Made by a program: the position numbers and the translations under genes. Below the pieces are notes generated by a model. It worked only from the letters and a program-made list of their open reading frames with translations, had not been told where the DNA came from and did no database searches. From Gimesia sp. (GTDB lineage Bacteria; Planctomycetota; Planctomycetia; Planctomycetales; Planctomycetaceae), in NCBI RefSeq assembly GCF_040219335.1, contig NZ_JAVJSQ010000004.1, forward strand, positions 677,307 through 741,306: a DNA stretch of 64,000 bases. The letters are read 5' to 3'. Every line of letters starts with the position of its first letter. Position 1 is the stretch's first letter. Positions 56,019 to 64,000 of this stretch are shown piece by piece.

Positions 56019-56056
56019 TGGCCACTTACCCAAATCGGTAAGTGGCCATTTTTATT
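56019..56056 (+). terminator. Terminator-type hairpin upstream of the integrase
   Basis: A perfect 12-bp stem TGGCCACTTACC / GGTAAGTGGCCA with a six-base loop and TTTTTATTT. It directly follows the att-like bases, as a tmRNA terminator would. Confidence 0.7.
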
Positions 56057-56104
56057 TACCTTACAAGAATCAATACCTTAAATAAAACCGCTCATTTTGG
56101 CGAT

Positions 56105-56151
56105 ATGTCTGATTTCGTGTCTGATTTTCGCCTTGCGATGTCTGATTTTCG
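56105..56151 (+). repeat. Three direct repeats TGTCTGATTTTCG before the integrase
   Basis: Copies at 56106-56117 (one T shorter), 56118-56130 and 56139-56151; CAGACATCAGA follows in inverse orientation at about 56170. Likely binding sites of the recombinase or a directionality factor, or operators. Confidence 0.55.
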
Positions 56152-56204
56152 GCAATATCATCCATCTTCAGACATCAGAATCCACTGTTTTTCAGGGCGG
56201 TTTC

Positions 56205-58028
56205 ATGGCCAAGAAAAAAGAACTCTGCCGAGACAAAAAGGGGTTATTCGTACGAAACCTCGGCTGGAGAAAAACTCGCAGCGGATACTCCCAAAAGAAG
56301 TTCTATCTCGGACGGCAGGAACCTCAGGCTAGGATCGCCAGCCTCAAACTGGAGCAGCTCTGGGACGCTGTGTGCCGAAGATGGGAAGCAGCAACTCCAC
56401 CAACTCCTCGGCTATCATCTAAACCAAACCCCCGGCACAAGATCACCACTGAAACGATCAGCACCCGCAACGGACCACTCACGGCACTTCACTCAATCGG
56501 CGTCGGTGAATTAGATTTTGAGAGGCCAGGGAAACCGGTATGGGACAAAGTTAGTCTGACTATTGCAGAAGCGATCCGGAATGGTGAAGCGACCGTTCGA
56601 GTGCCACTACCGCGTCAGCTCGGGCAATCTGGTCTAACCTCCCCTTCGATCGGACAATGGCTGGACCAGCTTAGGCGCGACGTTCCATTTATTCACATCG
56701 AATTACTGGATGAAGAGCTGCAGGGTGAAGCAGAAAGTGAGATTAAAACAGAAGGTGACAAACTGATCAAACGAGGGCGCCGCATGCTTTTCCAAGGTGC
56801 CGGTGGGGAAACAATGCACCTGGCACTCGATGAATACATTAAAGCTCTTGAAAGTAAACATGTAAATCTCGACGGCACAGTAAACCCGACAGGCACCGCG
56901 CAAGTTCGCCAGGCCCAGTTTTTAAAAGAGTGCCTCTCTGATTGTTTGTTAGCGGATTTAGACACTCCAAGAATTTTGGCCTACCAGGAAATGTTAGCGC
57001 TCAGACCACCCGGAAAACGCGTTAAACGAATCGCCGTGCGGACTGCAAGGAACTACATCAAACAGTTCCGACACTTCATCAGGTGGCTCAGCACAGCTCC
57101 AGGATTTTCTTGGAAACGCCCTTCCGATCTTGAATTTACAGCTATCAGAATTCCCGAAACAGTCCAGGAGAAAGCGACTGCGGCCCGCACTTCAAGGGTT
57201 CAGACTTATTCTTACGACGAAATTCAAATCCTTTGGGAATACGCGTCTCCACTTAAGCGGCTCCTACTTCTCATGGGGCTCAATTGTGGCTTCGATGCAA
57301 AAATGATTGCAACACTTCAACCTGAAGATATCCACCTCAACCAGGAACATCCTTCTGCTCGAGAGATCCAGTATCAGTCGACTGAAAATGACAGTTGGAT
57401 ATTTCGCCTCCGAAATAAAACTTCCGTGTATGGAGAGTGGAAACTATGGCCGATCACCGTGTCAGCCCTAGAATGGTGGCAAAAACAGCGATCTCAAATC
57501 GAGATTGCCGAGGATGTTTCCGCTTTTCTAGTCAACCAGAAAGGACGTGCCTACGATACTCCGACGGCAGGGAATGACAGGAACATGCAAATCCCCAACC
57601 TCTGGAGAGGCCTCACTGATAAAATCCGCAAAGATGAAGATCATTCCGAGTTTCGCAAACTCAGCTTTGGCAAGCTTCGCAAAACTGCTGGTAACCTAAT
57701 TCGCGTTGAATCAAGTGGAGAGGCAGCAGGAATCTTCCTATGTCACGGAACTCCTGTGAAGTCAGATGACTTGCTGGACTTTTATACCAATCGTCCCTTT
57801 GCAAAAGTTTTTGAAGCGATTGATCTTGTCGGCCAAAGACTAAGTCCAATCTGGTCCTCCATAGAATGCCCCTTCCCAGAGCAGCGAAAAAGGGGAGGCA
57901 GCAACATCAGCCAGAGCAAGATCCGTCGAATCAAGTCCATGCGCAGGCAAGGCTTCAAGCTGGACTACATCGCAAAAAATCTGGGAGTCACAAAACAGAC
58001 AGTTAGTCGCCATAGCCACAAAAAATAA
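56205..58028 (+). CDS. Tyrosine recombinase (integrase-like) with C-terminal helix-turn-helix
   Basis: 607 aa from ATG 56205. The first 200 residues are basic ('KKELCRDKKGLFVRNLGWRK'). A core-binding region lies near 235-330 ('RTARNYIKQFRHFIRWLSTA'). The catalytic domain has 'LLLLMGLNCGFDAKMIATLQ' near 360, where the first Arg of the usual motif is not evident, 'FGKLRKTAGNLIRVESSGEA' near 487 with Arg, then 'LCHGTP' and Tyr in 'LLDFYTNRP' near 530. The C-terminal 'KIRRIKSMRRQGFKLDYIAK' plus 'NLGVTKQTVSRH' is a resolvase-like HTH. It probably mobilises the element to its right. Confidence 0.75.
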   Translation: MAKKKELCRDKKGLFVRNLGWRKTRSGYSQKKFYLGRQEPQARIASLKLEQLWDAVCRRWEAATPPTPRLSSKPNPRHKITTETISTRNGPLTALHSIGVGELDFERPGKPVWDKVSLTIAEAIRNGEATVRVPLPRQLGQSGLTSPSIGQWLDQLRRDVPFIHIELLDEELQGEAESEIKTEGDKLIKRGRRMLFQGAGGETMHLALDEYIKALESKHVNLDGTVNPTGTAQVRQAQFLKECLSDCLLADLDTPRILAYQEMLALRPPGKRVKRIAVRTARNYIKQFRHFIRWLSTAPGFSWKRPSDLEFTAIRIPETVQEKATAARTSRVQTYSYDEIQILWEYASPLKRLLLLMGLNCGFDAKMIATLQPEDIHLNQEHPSAREIQYQSTENDSWIFRLRNKTSVYGEWKLWPITVSALEWWQKQRSQIEIAEDVSAFLVNQKGRAYDTPTAGNDRNMQIPNLWRGLTDKIRKDEDHSEFRKLSFGKLRKTAGNLIRVESSGEAAGIFLCHGTPVKSDDLLDFYTNRPFAKVFEAIDLVGQRLSPIWSSIECPFPEQRKRGGSNISQSKIRRIKSMRRQGFKLDYIAKNLGVTKQTVSRHSHKK

Positions 58029-58794
58029 AACACTTGGTCTGAAAGAAGCTTCAAAACCATTCTTTTCGTTTTCAGGCTCCTGCAGGTTGACATAAACACA
58101 CCCAAACCCGCTCGCTTACTTCATGGAATCGACTGCTTTATGACAATCTTGATCCCACTCGTGCATTCTAATCACAGAACAAAACCGAACACAGTGCGAT
58201 ATCCCTAGGTAAAACAACGAAAAGAAGCCTGTGCTGGGACATTGTAAATCCCCCCTATTATTCTCAGCAAGCCGCTTAATGCTCCTTTGGCGTCCCAGCA
58301 CCAAATAAGTCCCATCTTTACCTAGAAATGACCTGAGAACGCTACAGGAGGCTTATAATCGACGCTATTTAGCAAGCCCACCGATGAAATATCTCCCGAA
58401 TGCAGTTCTTCTCAGCTCCAACACAAGAAGTGTACACACACGAACCCTACCCGCTTGGCATAGACTGAAGCCCTTGAGGTAGTGCACAAAAAAACACCTC
58501 CACTAGAAAAACCCTCCGCACCTTGCCTAATCCAGACCTCTTCCAACTGACAGAAACTACACACACAAACAGTACAGCAGGTAAAAATATTCCGAGTGAT
58601 TGGAGAATATCAACCGCTAAATATGCCCTGCCTGTCCCCATCTGGATCAAGTAAGTATGAGGGCCACCACCGCCCCCCTTTCTTATGACCTGCTCTCAGT
58701 TGGCTCCGATCCGGGCACCAAGAAGACCTCTACAAACTGACAACATCTGATTCGTAGAGGCAACCGAGACTACCAGGGACTGCAGAGCTTGTTT
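58029..58794. other. Intergenic region after the integrase
   Basis: No supported gene. Some of it may be decayed recombinase sequence leading into the remnant at 58795. Confidence 0.35.
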
Positions 58795-58930
58795 CTCGAT
58801 CACGCCCCCCCAGACTGTGGCCGAAATCCACTACACGACGGTCCCTCAAGAACTTTTGAACGAGGCGATCGCCTGGCTGGGTCGCGAACTGGGGATCGTC
58901 AAGGACAAGTCTGACTTGAGAACGATGTAA
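58795..58930 (+). pseudogene. Decayed C-terminus of a second tyrosine recombinase
   Basis: 'LDHA' (58795-58806) and, one frame on after a C7 tract at 58805-58811, '[20 protein letters not shown]' and '[10 protein letters not shown]' up to TAA 58928-58930. This fits the end of tyrosine recombinases: a histidine in a GH/DH-A motif, then Tyr about ten residues on, then an 'EAI.WLG' helix, as in the intact integrase next to it. No start is found upstream. Confidence 0.4.
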
Positions 58931-59147
58931 GTTATGTTGAACTTCAAAACCACTTTTGTGATCGTCCCGATATGCAGACGCTGAAAAATCCCGAGTAACC
59001 TGAAGTTACCCAATATTACCTCAGAGAGCCTCACAGGTGGCTGGGCTGTTAAGGACTGCCCACACCGCAGAACATATTTGACTGTCACGACACAGTTGGC
59101 AAAATAGACGACACGTTTTCAGCAATAATTGCAAGGGTGTTAGTATT

Positions 59148-60332
59148 ATGTCAGACAGAAAGCTCTCCCGGCAGCAACTATACGAACAAATCTGGTCCGT
59201 CCCAGCCTCTCGTCTGGCGACAGAATTTGGGCTTTCTGATGTCGGGCTGGCAAAGCTTTGTAAACGCCATGATATCCCCCGCCCCCCACGTGGCTACTGG
59301 GCCAAGAAAGAAGTTGGCAGAGCTCCAGCACAAACCCCACTCCCTCCGGGCGAAAATGACGACCAGATCATCGTTTCCTATGTAGAACCAGAACGCTACG
59401 AAAAATCAGGCTTGAGAGGGCAGATTCAAAAAAGTGAAACGGAAGAAGAAAAGCCTGAGAAGAGAATTGAAGTTGCCAGCAGTTTAAGAGGCGCTCATAA
59501 GCTGATTACTGCAACGAAGGAAGAATTTATCGGAGCTCAAGCAGGTGATGCTGGAATCCTTCTTCCAGATCAAAATCCATCCTTGAACATCAGTGTCACT
59601 CGAAACTGCCTTCACCGTGCGTTTTTAGTGATGGATGCACTCATTAAAGCGCTGGAGCTCAGAGACCTGATCGTCTCTGAGGGCCCCACTGTTTCCATCT
59701 TCGGGGAATCTGTTGCTTTTGGAATCAAGGAACGTATCAAAGTCACGAAGGAACTACCTGAAGAACATGACCTGACCGGTGCTTACCACTTTGCCTATAA
59801 AAACTACGTGACGCACGAAATCGCCACAGGGGAATTATCTGTCTATATCGATGAACCGAATTCGTATCGAATAAGTGGTTACCGCAAACAATGGAGAGAT
59901 ACCAAAAAACAAAGGGTCGAAGACTGCTTAAACAAATTCGTCAGCGGCTTAGTCAAATTTGCCGCTCGCAAGCGAGAAGTCAGACTGGAGGATGAAGAAC
60001 GTGAAAGAGAATACAAACAAGCTGCCGAACAACGTGCGTTAGAAAAACAACAGCGAGCGGAGCTGCGACAACAACAGGCAGAGGAGCAGGATCGGGTAAA
60101 TAGTCTGGTTCAGGAAGCCAGATCCTGGAAAACCAGTCGTGAGATTCGGCAGTACCTGGATTTCATCCGTGAATCGAACAAATCCAGTTCAGGGGCTATT
60201 ACTTTATCTCCTGAACTGGAGCAATGGCTGTCCTGGGCCGAAGATCAGGCTGACCGCCTGGACCCACTCAAAGAGTCTCCGTCTTCGATCCTCGACCTCG
60301 ATATCCCGGAGGAGCCTCGATCGTGGTTCTAA
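59148..60332 (+). CDS. Unknown protein with N-terminal helix-turn-helix-like segment and coiled coil
   Basis: 394 aa. The N-terminus 'LSRQQLYEQIWSVPASRLAT' and 'EFGLSDVGLAKLCKRHDIPR' plus 'PPRGYWAKKE' forms a DNA-binding-like motif known from a common but unnamed bacterial family. The middle is a beta-rich domain ('DLTGAYHFAYKNYVTHEIAT'). Residues about 280-330 are a long charged coiled coil ('EREREYKQAAEQRALEKQQ'). The last 10 bases overlap the ankyrin gene, so the two are probably one operon. Confidence 0.7.
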   Translation: MSDRKLSRQQLYEQIWSVPASRLATEFGLSDVGLAKLCKRHDIPRPPRGYWAKKEVGRAPAQTPLPPGENDDQIIVSYVEPERYEKSGLRGQIQKSETEEEKPEKRIEVASSLRGAHKLITATKEEFIGAQAGDAGILLPDQNPSLNISVTRNCLHRAFLVMDALIKALELRDLIVSEGPTVSIFGESVAFGIKERIKVTKELPEEHDLTGAYHFAYKNYVTHEIATGELSVYIDEPNSYRISGYRKQWRDTKKQRVEDCLNKFVSGLVKFAARKREVRLEDEEREREYKQAAEQRALEKQQRAELRQQQAEEQDRVNSLVQEARSWKTSREIRQYLDFIRESNKSSSGAITLSPELEQWLSWAEDQADRLDPLKESPSSILDLDIPEEPRSWF

Positions 60333-61532
60333 CACCGACTCGGTACCGTCTGGCACAGTCACGTGAAGAAATTGAACCCCTGGTCCAACTCTGCAGAGAG
60401 GGCAAGGTGTTCCAGGTCCAGGAATGGATCATTGAGAACAGGCCAGTCGATCCCCCAGCCCCTGCCAATGGAGGTAATCAAAAACATACCCCGCTACGGT
60501 ACGCGATAGAGCGTGGTTTTCACAGTCTGGTAGAAGTGCTGCTGGAGGGGGGGGGCCTCGATCGGCACTGAATATGGCTACTGTCCCATGAGCCTGGCGA
60601 TCTCAAAACAAAGGCTGGACCTGGTAAAACTGATCGCAGATCGCGGATTTCAGGCGTCTGAGATCAACATGGATGAAGTCTTTGAGTCATGGGAACCCGA
60701 AATCATGGAGTTTTTCATCGATAACGGTGCCGACGTGGAAACTGGCATGCCACTGGCGACTGCATTGTGTAATCGAACCCGGACCGCACTTAGGATATTC
60801 AAAAAATACCGGGAGCGTTTTCCCAGTTTTCAGGAACAGGCGAATGTGGCTTTGCGCCATCACTGCCAGGAAGGAAACCTGAAGTGGGTCTCACTCCTGT
60901 TGTGGGCAGGCGCTGACCCGTTTACCCCTGGTGAATCTGAGCCAGGTAGGGAAATTGATCCCGAAGATGGCGGACTATCCGCCCTCGGTTTTGCAGCACT
61001 CTGGGGGAACTACAAAGTATTCTCCTTGAAACAGATCAAGATCAGCCCCGATCATCCCGCGGTCTACGAGATATTGAAATATGCCGACAGAGACGAAGGC
61101 TACGACCTGATCCATGATCTGCTCAAACAGGGAATGAATCCGAACGAGCAGGACAATGGAGGCTGTTCTGCTATCCAATCCTTACTGGTTTCATTAGACA
61201 CATGCATGTTCATGAGATACAGCTCCAGGGACGATCATGGCAGGAAATATGATACAGAGACTGCACGCAACAAGCTTAAACTAATTCATCTGCTGGCGAA
61301 GTACGGCGGGAAATGGATACCTGCCGAGACTGGCGAGATCACAGAAGCTCGCCGGTCACTATTGAAAATGACCGCTGACTACACCGTGGAATTCGCCTGG
61401 ATCATGTCAAAGTATCAAGGATGTTCGAGAACTGACATCAAGACTCTGCTAAAAACTCCCACGATCAAAAAACATACCAAAGAGCACCGTCAGCAGCTGG
61501 ATGAACTGATCGATCAACTCACTACTGAATAG
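60323..61532 (+). pseudogene. Ankyrin-repeat gene frameshifted in a G9 tract
   Basis: GTG 60323 overlaps the previous gene. The first frame gives 82 residues ending after 'SLVEVLLEGGGLDRH'. With one G fewer in the nine-G run at 60547-60555 the frame continues 'EGGASIGTEYGYCPMSLAIS' and runs to the stop at 61532, with ankyrin-type repeats ('LDLVKLIADRGF', 'EIMEFFIDNGADVETGMPLA', 'KWVSLLLWAGADPF', 'SALGFAALWGNYKV'). The restored protein has about 402 residues. It may be phase-variable, broken, or a base-call artefact. ATG 60588 may allow re-initiation. Confidence 0.75.
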
Positions 61533-62180
61533 TCAGCCTGAAATAACACCAATTACCTGGTTCCCTTGTGAATAAGGCTTACCTTCCAGGATTCAGTATC
61601 CAAGACCTTTCCCCAGTCGTTTTAGAGTCCCTGTCAGATGCCCCAGATACTCTTCACGACTTCCGTCAACAATCAGCCGGGATTTCCTCCCAGTCTTCTG
61701 TATTCCACTTCAGAACCGGATTCAGGCTTATTATCTTGCCACCCAGAAACATGCCCATATGATCAGGCGACACTGACACATTGCCCACAGCTGTATTGAA
61801 AATCTACAACAAACAACTCACTTACACGAGAGATTAGCGCTATGGAGTAAATCCTTCTCGAATGTTATGAAATACTCAACAATTTAAGCACATTTCCACA
61901 TAACGAAGAGTTACCAAATCTTGCTCTTCACACACAGAATATCTGTTTATAGTTCAGTGAATTAGGTCAATGGGGCGCGCTGGCGTGCATTTTTGGCCCC
62001 CGCTAATATCTATTTAGCTTCAGATTGTGCGCTGTAGCGGTTCATTTATAACTCCTGCGACGTCTTCAGCAGCGCTTTTACTCACTCAAAAGCAACTTAC
62101 TTTGAAGATCCGTAGCCACTTATTGTGACGTACCAGACCATTTGCACAGTTGTCTAGCAATTCAAAACCACTTTCTAAAT
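61533..62180. other. Intergenic region without a supported gene
   Basis: A 64-codon frame at 61568 has no RBS and no family. No tRNA or repeat seen. Confidence 0.4.
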
Positions 62181-62963
62181 CTAACGCAGGCTACCTCGAA
62201 ACGAGAGATAGCGCATGCTTTTGGTAGCTTCCAGGCACGTAACCAGCCGGTCCGGCTCTACCTTAAACATGGAAGCCGGATAAGGCACGGTCTTCGCGAC
62301 CAGGTTCACCAGTTGAGACTTCTTTACGTGTGGGATGTACTCCGGATGACAGGACGCCTCCAGCTGGTTTTCGTAGGGACTTCCCAGTAAAACGATGCCT
62401 GACCGCCAGGAGAGCCACTTTCCCGCTTCAGGTCGAGGACGCACGAACGTAAACACGAATGACCCATTAACGAGCACTCCCTGCTTTTGCAGCGCATCCA
62501 GTTCAGACAGCCGGAAACCGGTTGAGATGCTGTACGCCTCCTGCAGACTGTCAACGACGGTCGGCTTCCAGAACGCGAGCACACCCCCGCCAGTGCTCAA
62601 CTGGTTCTTGGCGGGGAACATCACTGGCAGCAGATGATTCCAGACCTTGAACGTGTAATGCCTGCCCCAACAGAAAGGGCAGACCTTATGCAGCTGACAC
62701 ACGTAGGACCTTTGATCCGTGGTAACGCTTACCGGGGGACAATTACGGCCAAACACAAAGTGTTTACGCGCTGGTTCGTAACCAGCCTCTCGCAGTTTAG
62801 GTAACAAAACCTGTCGCCAGCGTTTCTGCAACAACTCGATACACTTCTTCGGTTGCTTGTGAAACTTCTTCGAGACACTGGACACCACGACGCTTCGCCA
62901 GTAGGCCTGATCGCCGTAGCCGTTTTTAACTTCCAGAATTTTGTACTGCTTGTCCTTCGCCAT
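62181..62963 (-). CDS. Zinc-motif protein, possible replication-related function
   Basis: 260 aa, basic. Near residue 85 'SYVCQLHKVCPFCWGRHY' gives a C-x5-C-x2-C group. Segments: 'YWRSVVVSSVSKKFHKQPKK' and 'FVFGRNCPPVS'. The C-terminus 'CLEATKSMRYLSFRGSLR' recalls the end of rolling-circle-type Rep proteins of mobile elements, but no HUH motif is seen, so this is a guess from context. The start overlaps the 62926 gene by 38 bases. Confidence 0.5.
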   Translation of the reverse strand: MAKDKQYKILEVKNGYGDQAYWRSVVVSSVSKKFHKQPKKCIELLQKRWRQVLLPKLREAGYEPARKHFVFGRNCPPVSVTTDQRSYVCQLHKVCPFCWGRHYTFKVWNHLLPVMFPAKNQLSTGGGVLAFWKPTVVDSLQEAYSISTGFRLSELDALQKQGVLVNGSFVFTFVRPRPEAGKWLSWRSGIVLLGSPYENQLEASCHPEYIPHVKKSQLVNLVAKTVPYPASMFKVEPDRLVTCLEATKSMRYLSFRGSLR

Positions 62964-63192
62964 TCGATTCCCCCTTTAACGGCAACACAGCTACCGGATG
63001 CTCGTCCACCCTATCCTCTTCCCGCGACCCGACAAACACACGCAGATCGCCCGCACAGACATCGAGTACGATCAACTGATCCGAACCCTCAATCTCAACG
63101 AGACCGCCGTGTTGATCGGAAGTGACGGTCATTTGATGCTTTTCATGTGTGGTTGCGTCTTCTACTTCAAACTGATAAGCAAGTTCTGACAT
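62926..63192 (-). CDS. Small acidic protein (88 aa) upstream of the zinc-motif gene
   Basis: From ATG 63192 with GGGAGG upstream; the longer start at 63204 is less likely. 'SELAYQFEVEDATTHEKHQM', 'GLVEIEGSDQLIVLDV' and 'LRVFVGSREEDRVDEHPVAV' suggest a single beta-rich domain. No family recognised. It is the first gene after the duplicated operator. Confidence 0.65.
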   Translation of the reverse strand: MSELAYQFEVEDATTHEKHQMTVTSDQHGGLVEIEGSDQLIVLDVCAGDLRVFVGSREEDRVDEHPVAVLPLKGESNGEGQAVQNSGS

Positions 63193-63201
63193 AACACCTC
63201 C

Positions 63202-63323
63202 CATATAGATAAAAGATGTCTATATGGCATATAGACATCTCTCTAAAACCCAGTGAAACATATATAGACAACTTTTTCAACTCACATATAGATAAAAGAT
63301 ATCTATATAGCATATAAACATCT
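63202..63323. repeat. Duplicated AT-rich palindromic operator or iteron
   Basis: Two units about 83 bp apart, each ATATAGATAAAA followed by a palindrome. Copy 1 is 63215-63239, GATGTCTATAT-GGC-ATATAGACATC, with perfect 11-base arms. Copy 2 is 63298-63322, GATATCTATAT-AGC-ATATAAACATC, with two changes. Further TATAGACA half-sites lie at about 63262 and 63329. This fits a dimeric repressor operator or an origin iteron in front of the 62926/62181 operon. Confidence 0.65.
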
Positions 63324-63408
63324 CTTCTTGTCTATATATAATTACCTAAAGGTAATACAGTTTTACTTCGCTACGCTTACGCTTCGCTCGTAAAACTTGG
63401 AATAATAC

Positions 63409-63612
63409 CTAACTCTTCTTCTTTTTCTGCTTACGAGAAAGACTCCATTCAGGGTGAGGAACTTTCAGGCGATCCAGATGATCAATACACTCACTTAAAG
63501 TCATCTCTCCAAAGTTGGGAATCTTCATCAACTCCTCCTGAGTCATCTGAGCCAACTCCCCGATCGTGGCGACCTTGTTTGTCTCAAGACAGTTAACAGT
63601 GCGCACACTCAT
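63409..63612 (-). CDS. Free-standing RNA polymerase alpha-CTD-like protein (67 aa)
   Basis: 'MSVRTVNCLETNKVATIGEL', 'AQMTQEELMKIPNFGEMTLS', 'ECIDHLDRLKVP' reproduces the alpha C-terminal domain pattern (LSVRxxNCL, T-x-GEL, NFG-x-x-S/T-L-x-E). The residues for UP-element and sigma contact cannot be judged here. No N-terminal dimerisation domain precedes it: a TAA lies upstream in the same frame at about 63660. GGAG stands nine bases before the ATG. The tail is Lys-rich. It may modulate transcription of the element. Confidence 0.8.
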   Translation of the reverse strand: MSVRTVNCLETNKVATIGELAQMTQEELMKIPNFGEMTLSECIDHLDRLKVPHPEWSLSRKQKKKKS

Positions 63613-64000
63613 TCCCGAATCTCCAAGGGCCGATCCGAGCAGGGCGTCCAGGCGCTCGATTAGTTATCTCTCCAAAATCACAGCAACGACTTCTGGGGCG
63701 CTCTTTAAAAAAGCAATCTGCTTCTTCACAGACAACTGCCCGATCTGCTCGTCGTGGTTTCATATCTGTGAGATTAGATTCCACACAGGACCCTCCAAGA
63801 CACATGAGGCCGATCGGAGCGATGCCCGCACGAACGGTGATACCAGCTTCACCGTTTTAGCGACGCTAAATCCTCTTTCAGGTCTCTGAAATAACATCGC
63901 GATCTGAGATGGATATCCCCAGGCAGTGTGGTAATGAGTCTCCCGTAACTACACGCGTGCAAGCTGATCACAGAGTGAATCTAAACGCTGTGCGATCTCC
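63613..64000. other. Window end without a supported gene
   Basis: Short frames exist on both strands (for example 63593-63805 minus) but lack RBS and family resemblance. Confidence 0.35.

Noticed and set aside
63593..63805. Minus-strand frame of 70 codons overlapping the alpha-CTD gene
   Set aside because: It overlaps the start of a well-supported gene, lacks an RBS and resembles nothing known.

Overview
The window most likely comes from a planctomycete chromosome of the Gimesia/Planctomycetaceae type. This rests on the DUF1559 prepilin-like protein at 52981, the sigma factor next to a zinc-finger serine/threonine kinase, the rubredoxin-like MBL protein, and many planctomycete-style lipoproteins. 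No rRNA, tRNA or CRISPR array was found. Most of the window is accessory DNA.

Layout. (1) 1-11219 is a type I restriction-modification operon (hsdM end, hsdS, a DUF429/PD-(D/E)XK fusion, a DUF3883 protein, hsdR) followed by an OLD-family nuclease and a DUF2779 protein. (2) 11428-28764 holds an ECF sigma factor and its likely regulon. Five copies of an identically spaced element (GTGTTAC-N7-CGATAG) sit about 81-117 nt upstream of a membrane kinase with an anti-sigma-like zinc finger, an unknown 136-aa protein, two paralogous unknown proteins (15505 and 27358), and a lipoprotein pseudogene followed by a 1235-aa coiled-coil/TM/ankyrin/propeller protein. Unrelated small genes lie inside this block (TraB/ChaN-like, DUF6933-GIY-YIG, SNase, DUF1232-like, CIA30 fragment, MBL, DUF416, DoxX). 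(3) 28968-35172 (minus strand) is a compact block with a Ycf46-like AAA ATPase, a Ycf35/DUF1257 protein, a DUF2997 protein, a possible sliding-clamp-like protein and several small proteins, with hairpins in front of individual genes. (4) 35597-39147 is an AT-rich two-gene Gabija-type system (OLD nuclease and UvrD-like helicase), followed by an EEP-fold enzyme, an HNH protein with a sigma-region-4-like motif, and two PD-(D/E)XK-like proteins, one apparently catalytically dead. (5) 44872-50079 (minus strand) carries an RNase J-like MBL protein, unknown genes, a WYL regulator and a phosphatase; three genes here share the upstream element CAAAGGTGGGT. (6) 50631-55440 is more housekeeping-like: heme oxygenase, single-domain response regulator, DUF1772, DUF1559 with a lipoprotein. 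(7) 55995-63612 looks like one or more integrated elements: a possible tmRNA-3'-end-like att sequence, a tyrosine recombinase, a decayed recombinase tail, an ankyrin gene frameshifted at a G9 tract, a zinc-motif protein and small genes behind a duplicated palindromic operator, and a free-standing RNA polymerase alpha-CTD-like protein.

The best candidate for an undescribed system is the sigma factor/kinase regulon (11428-28764). It would couple a membrane kinase to a dispersed set of co-regulated proteins with no recognisable fold. The second is the insertion of DUF429-nuclease and DUF3883 genes inside the type I RM operon, marked by a copy of the hsdR 5' end.
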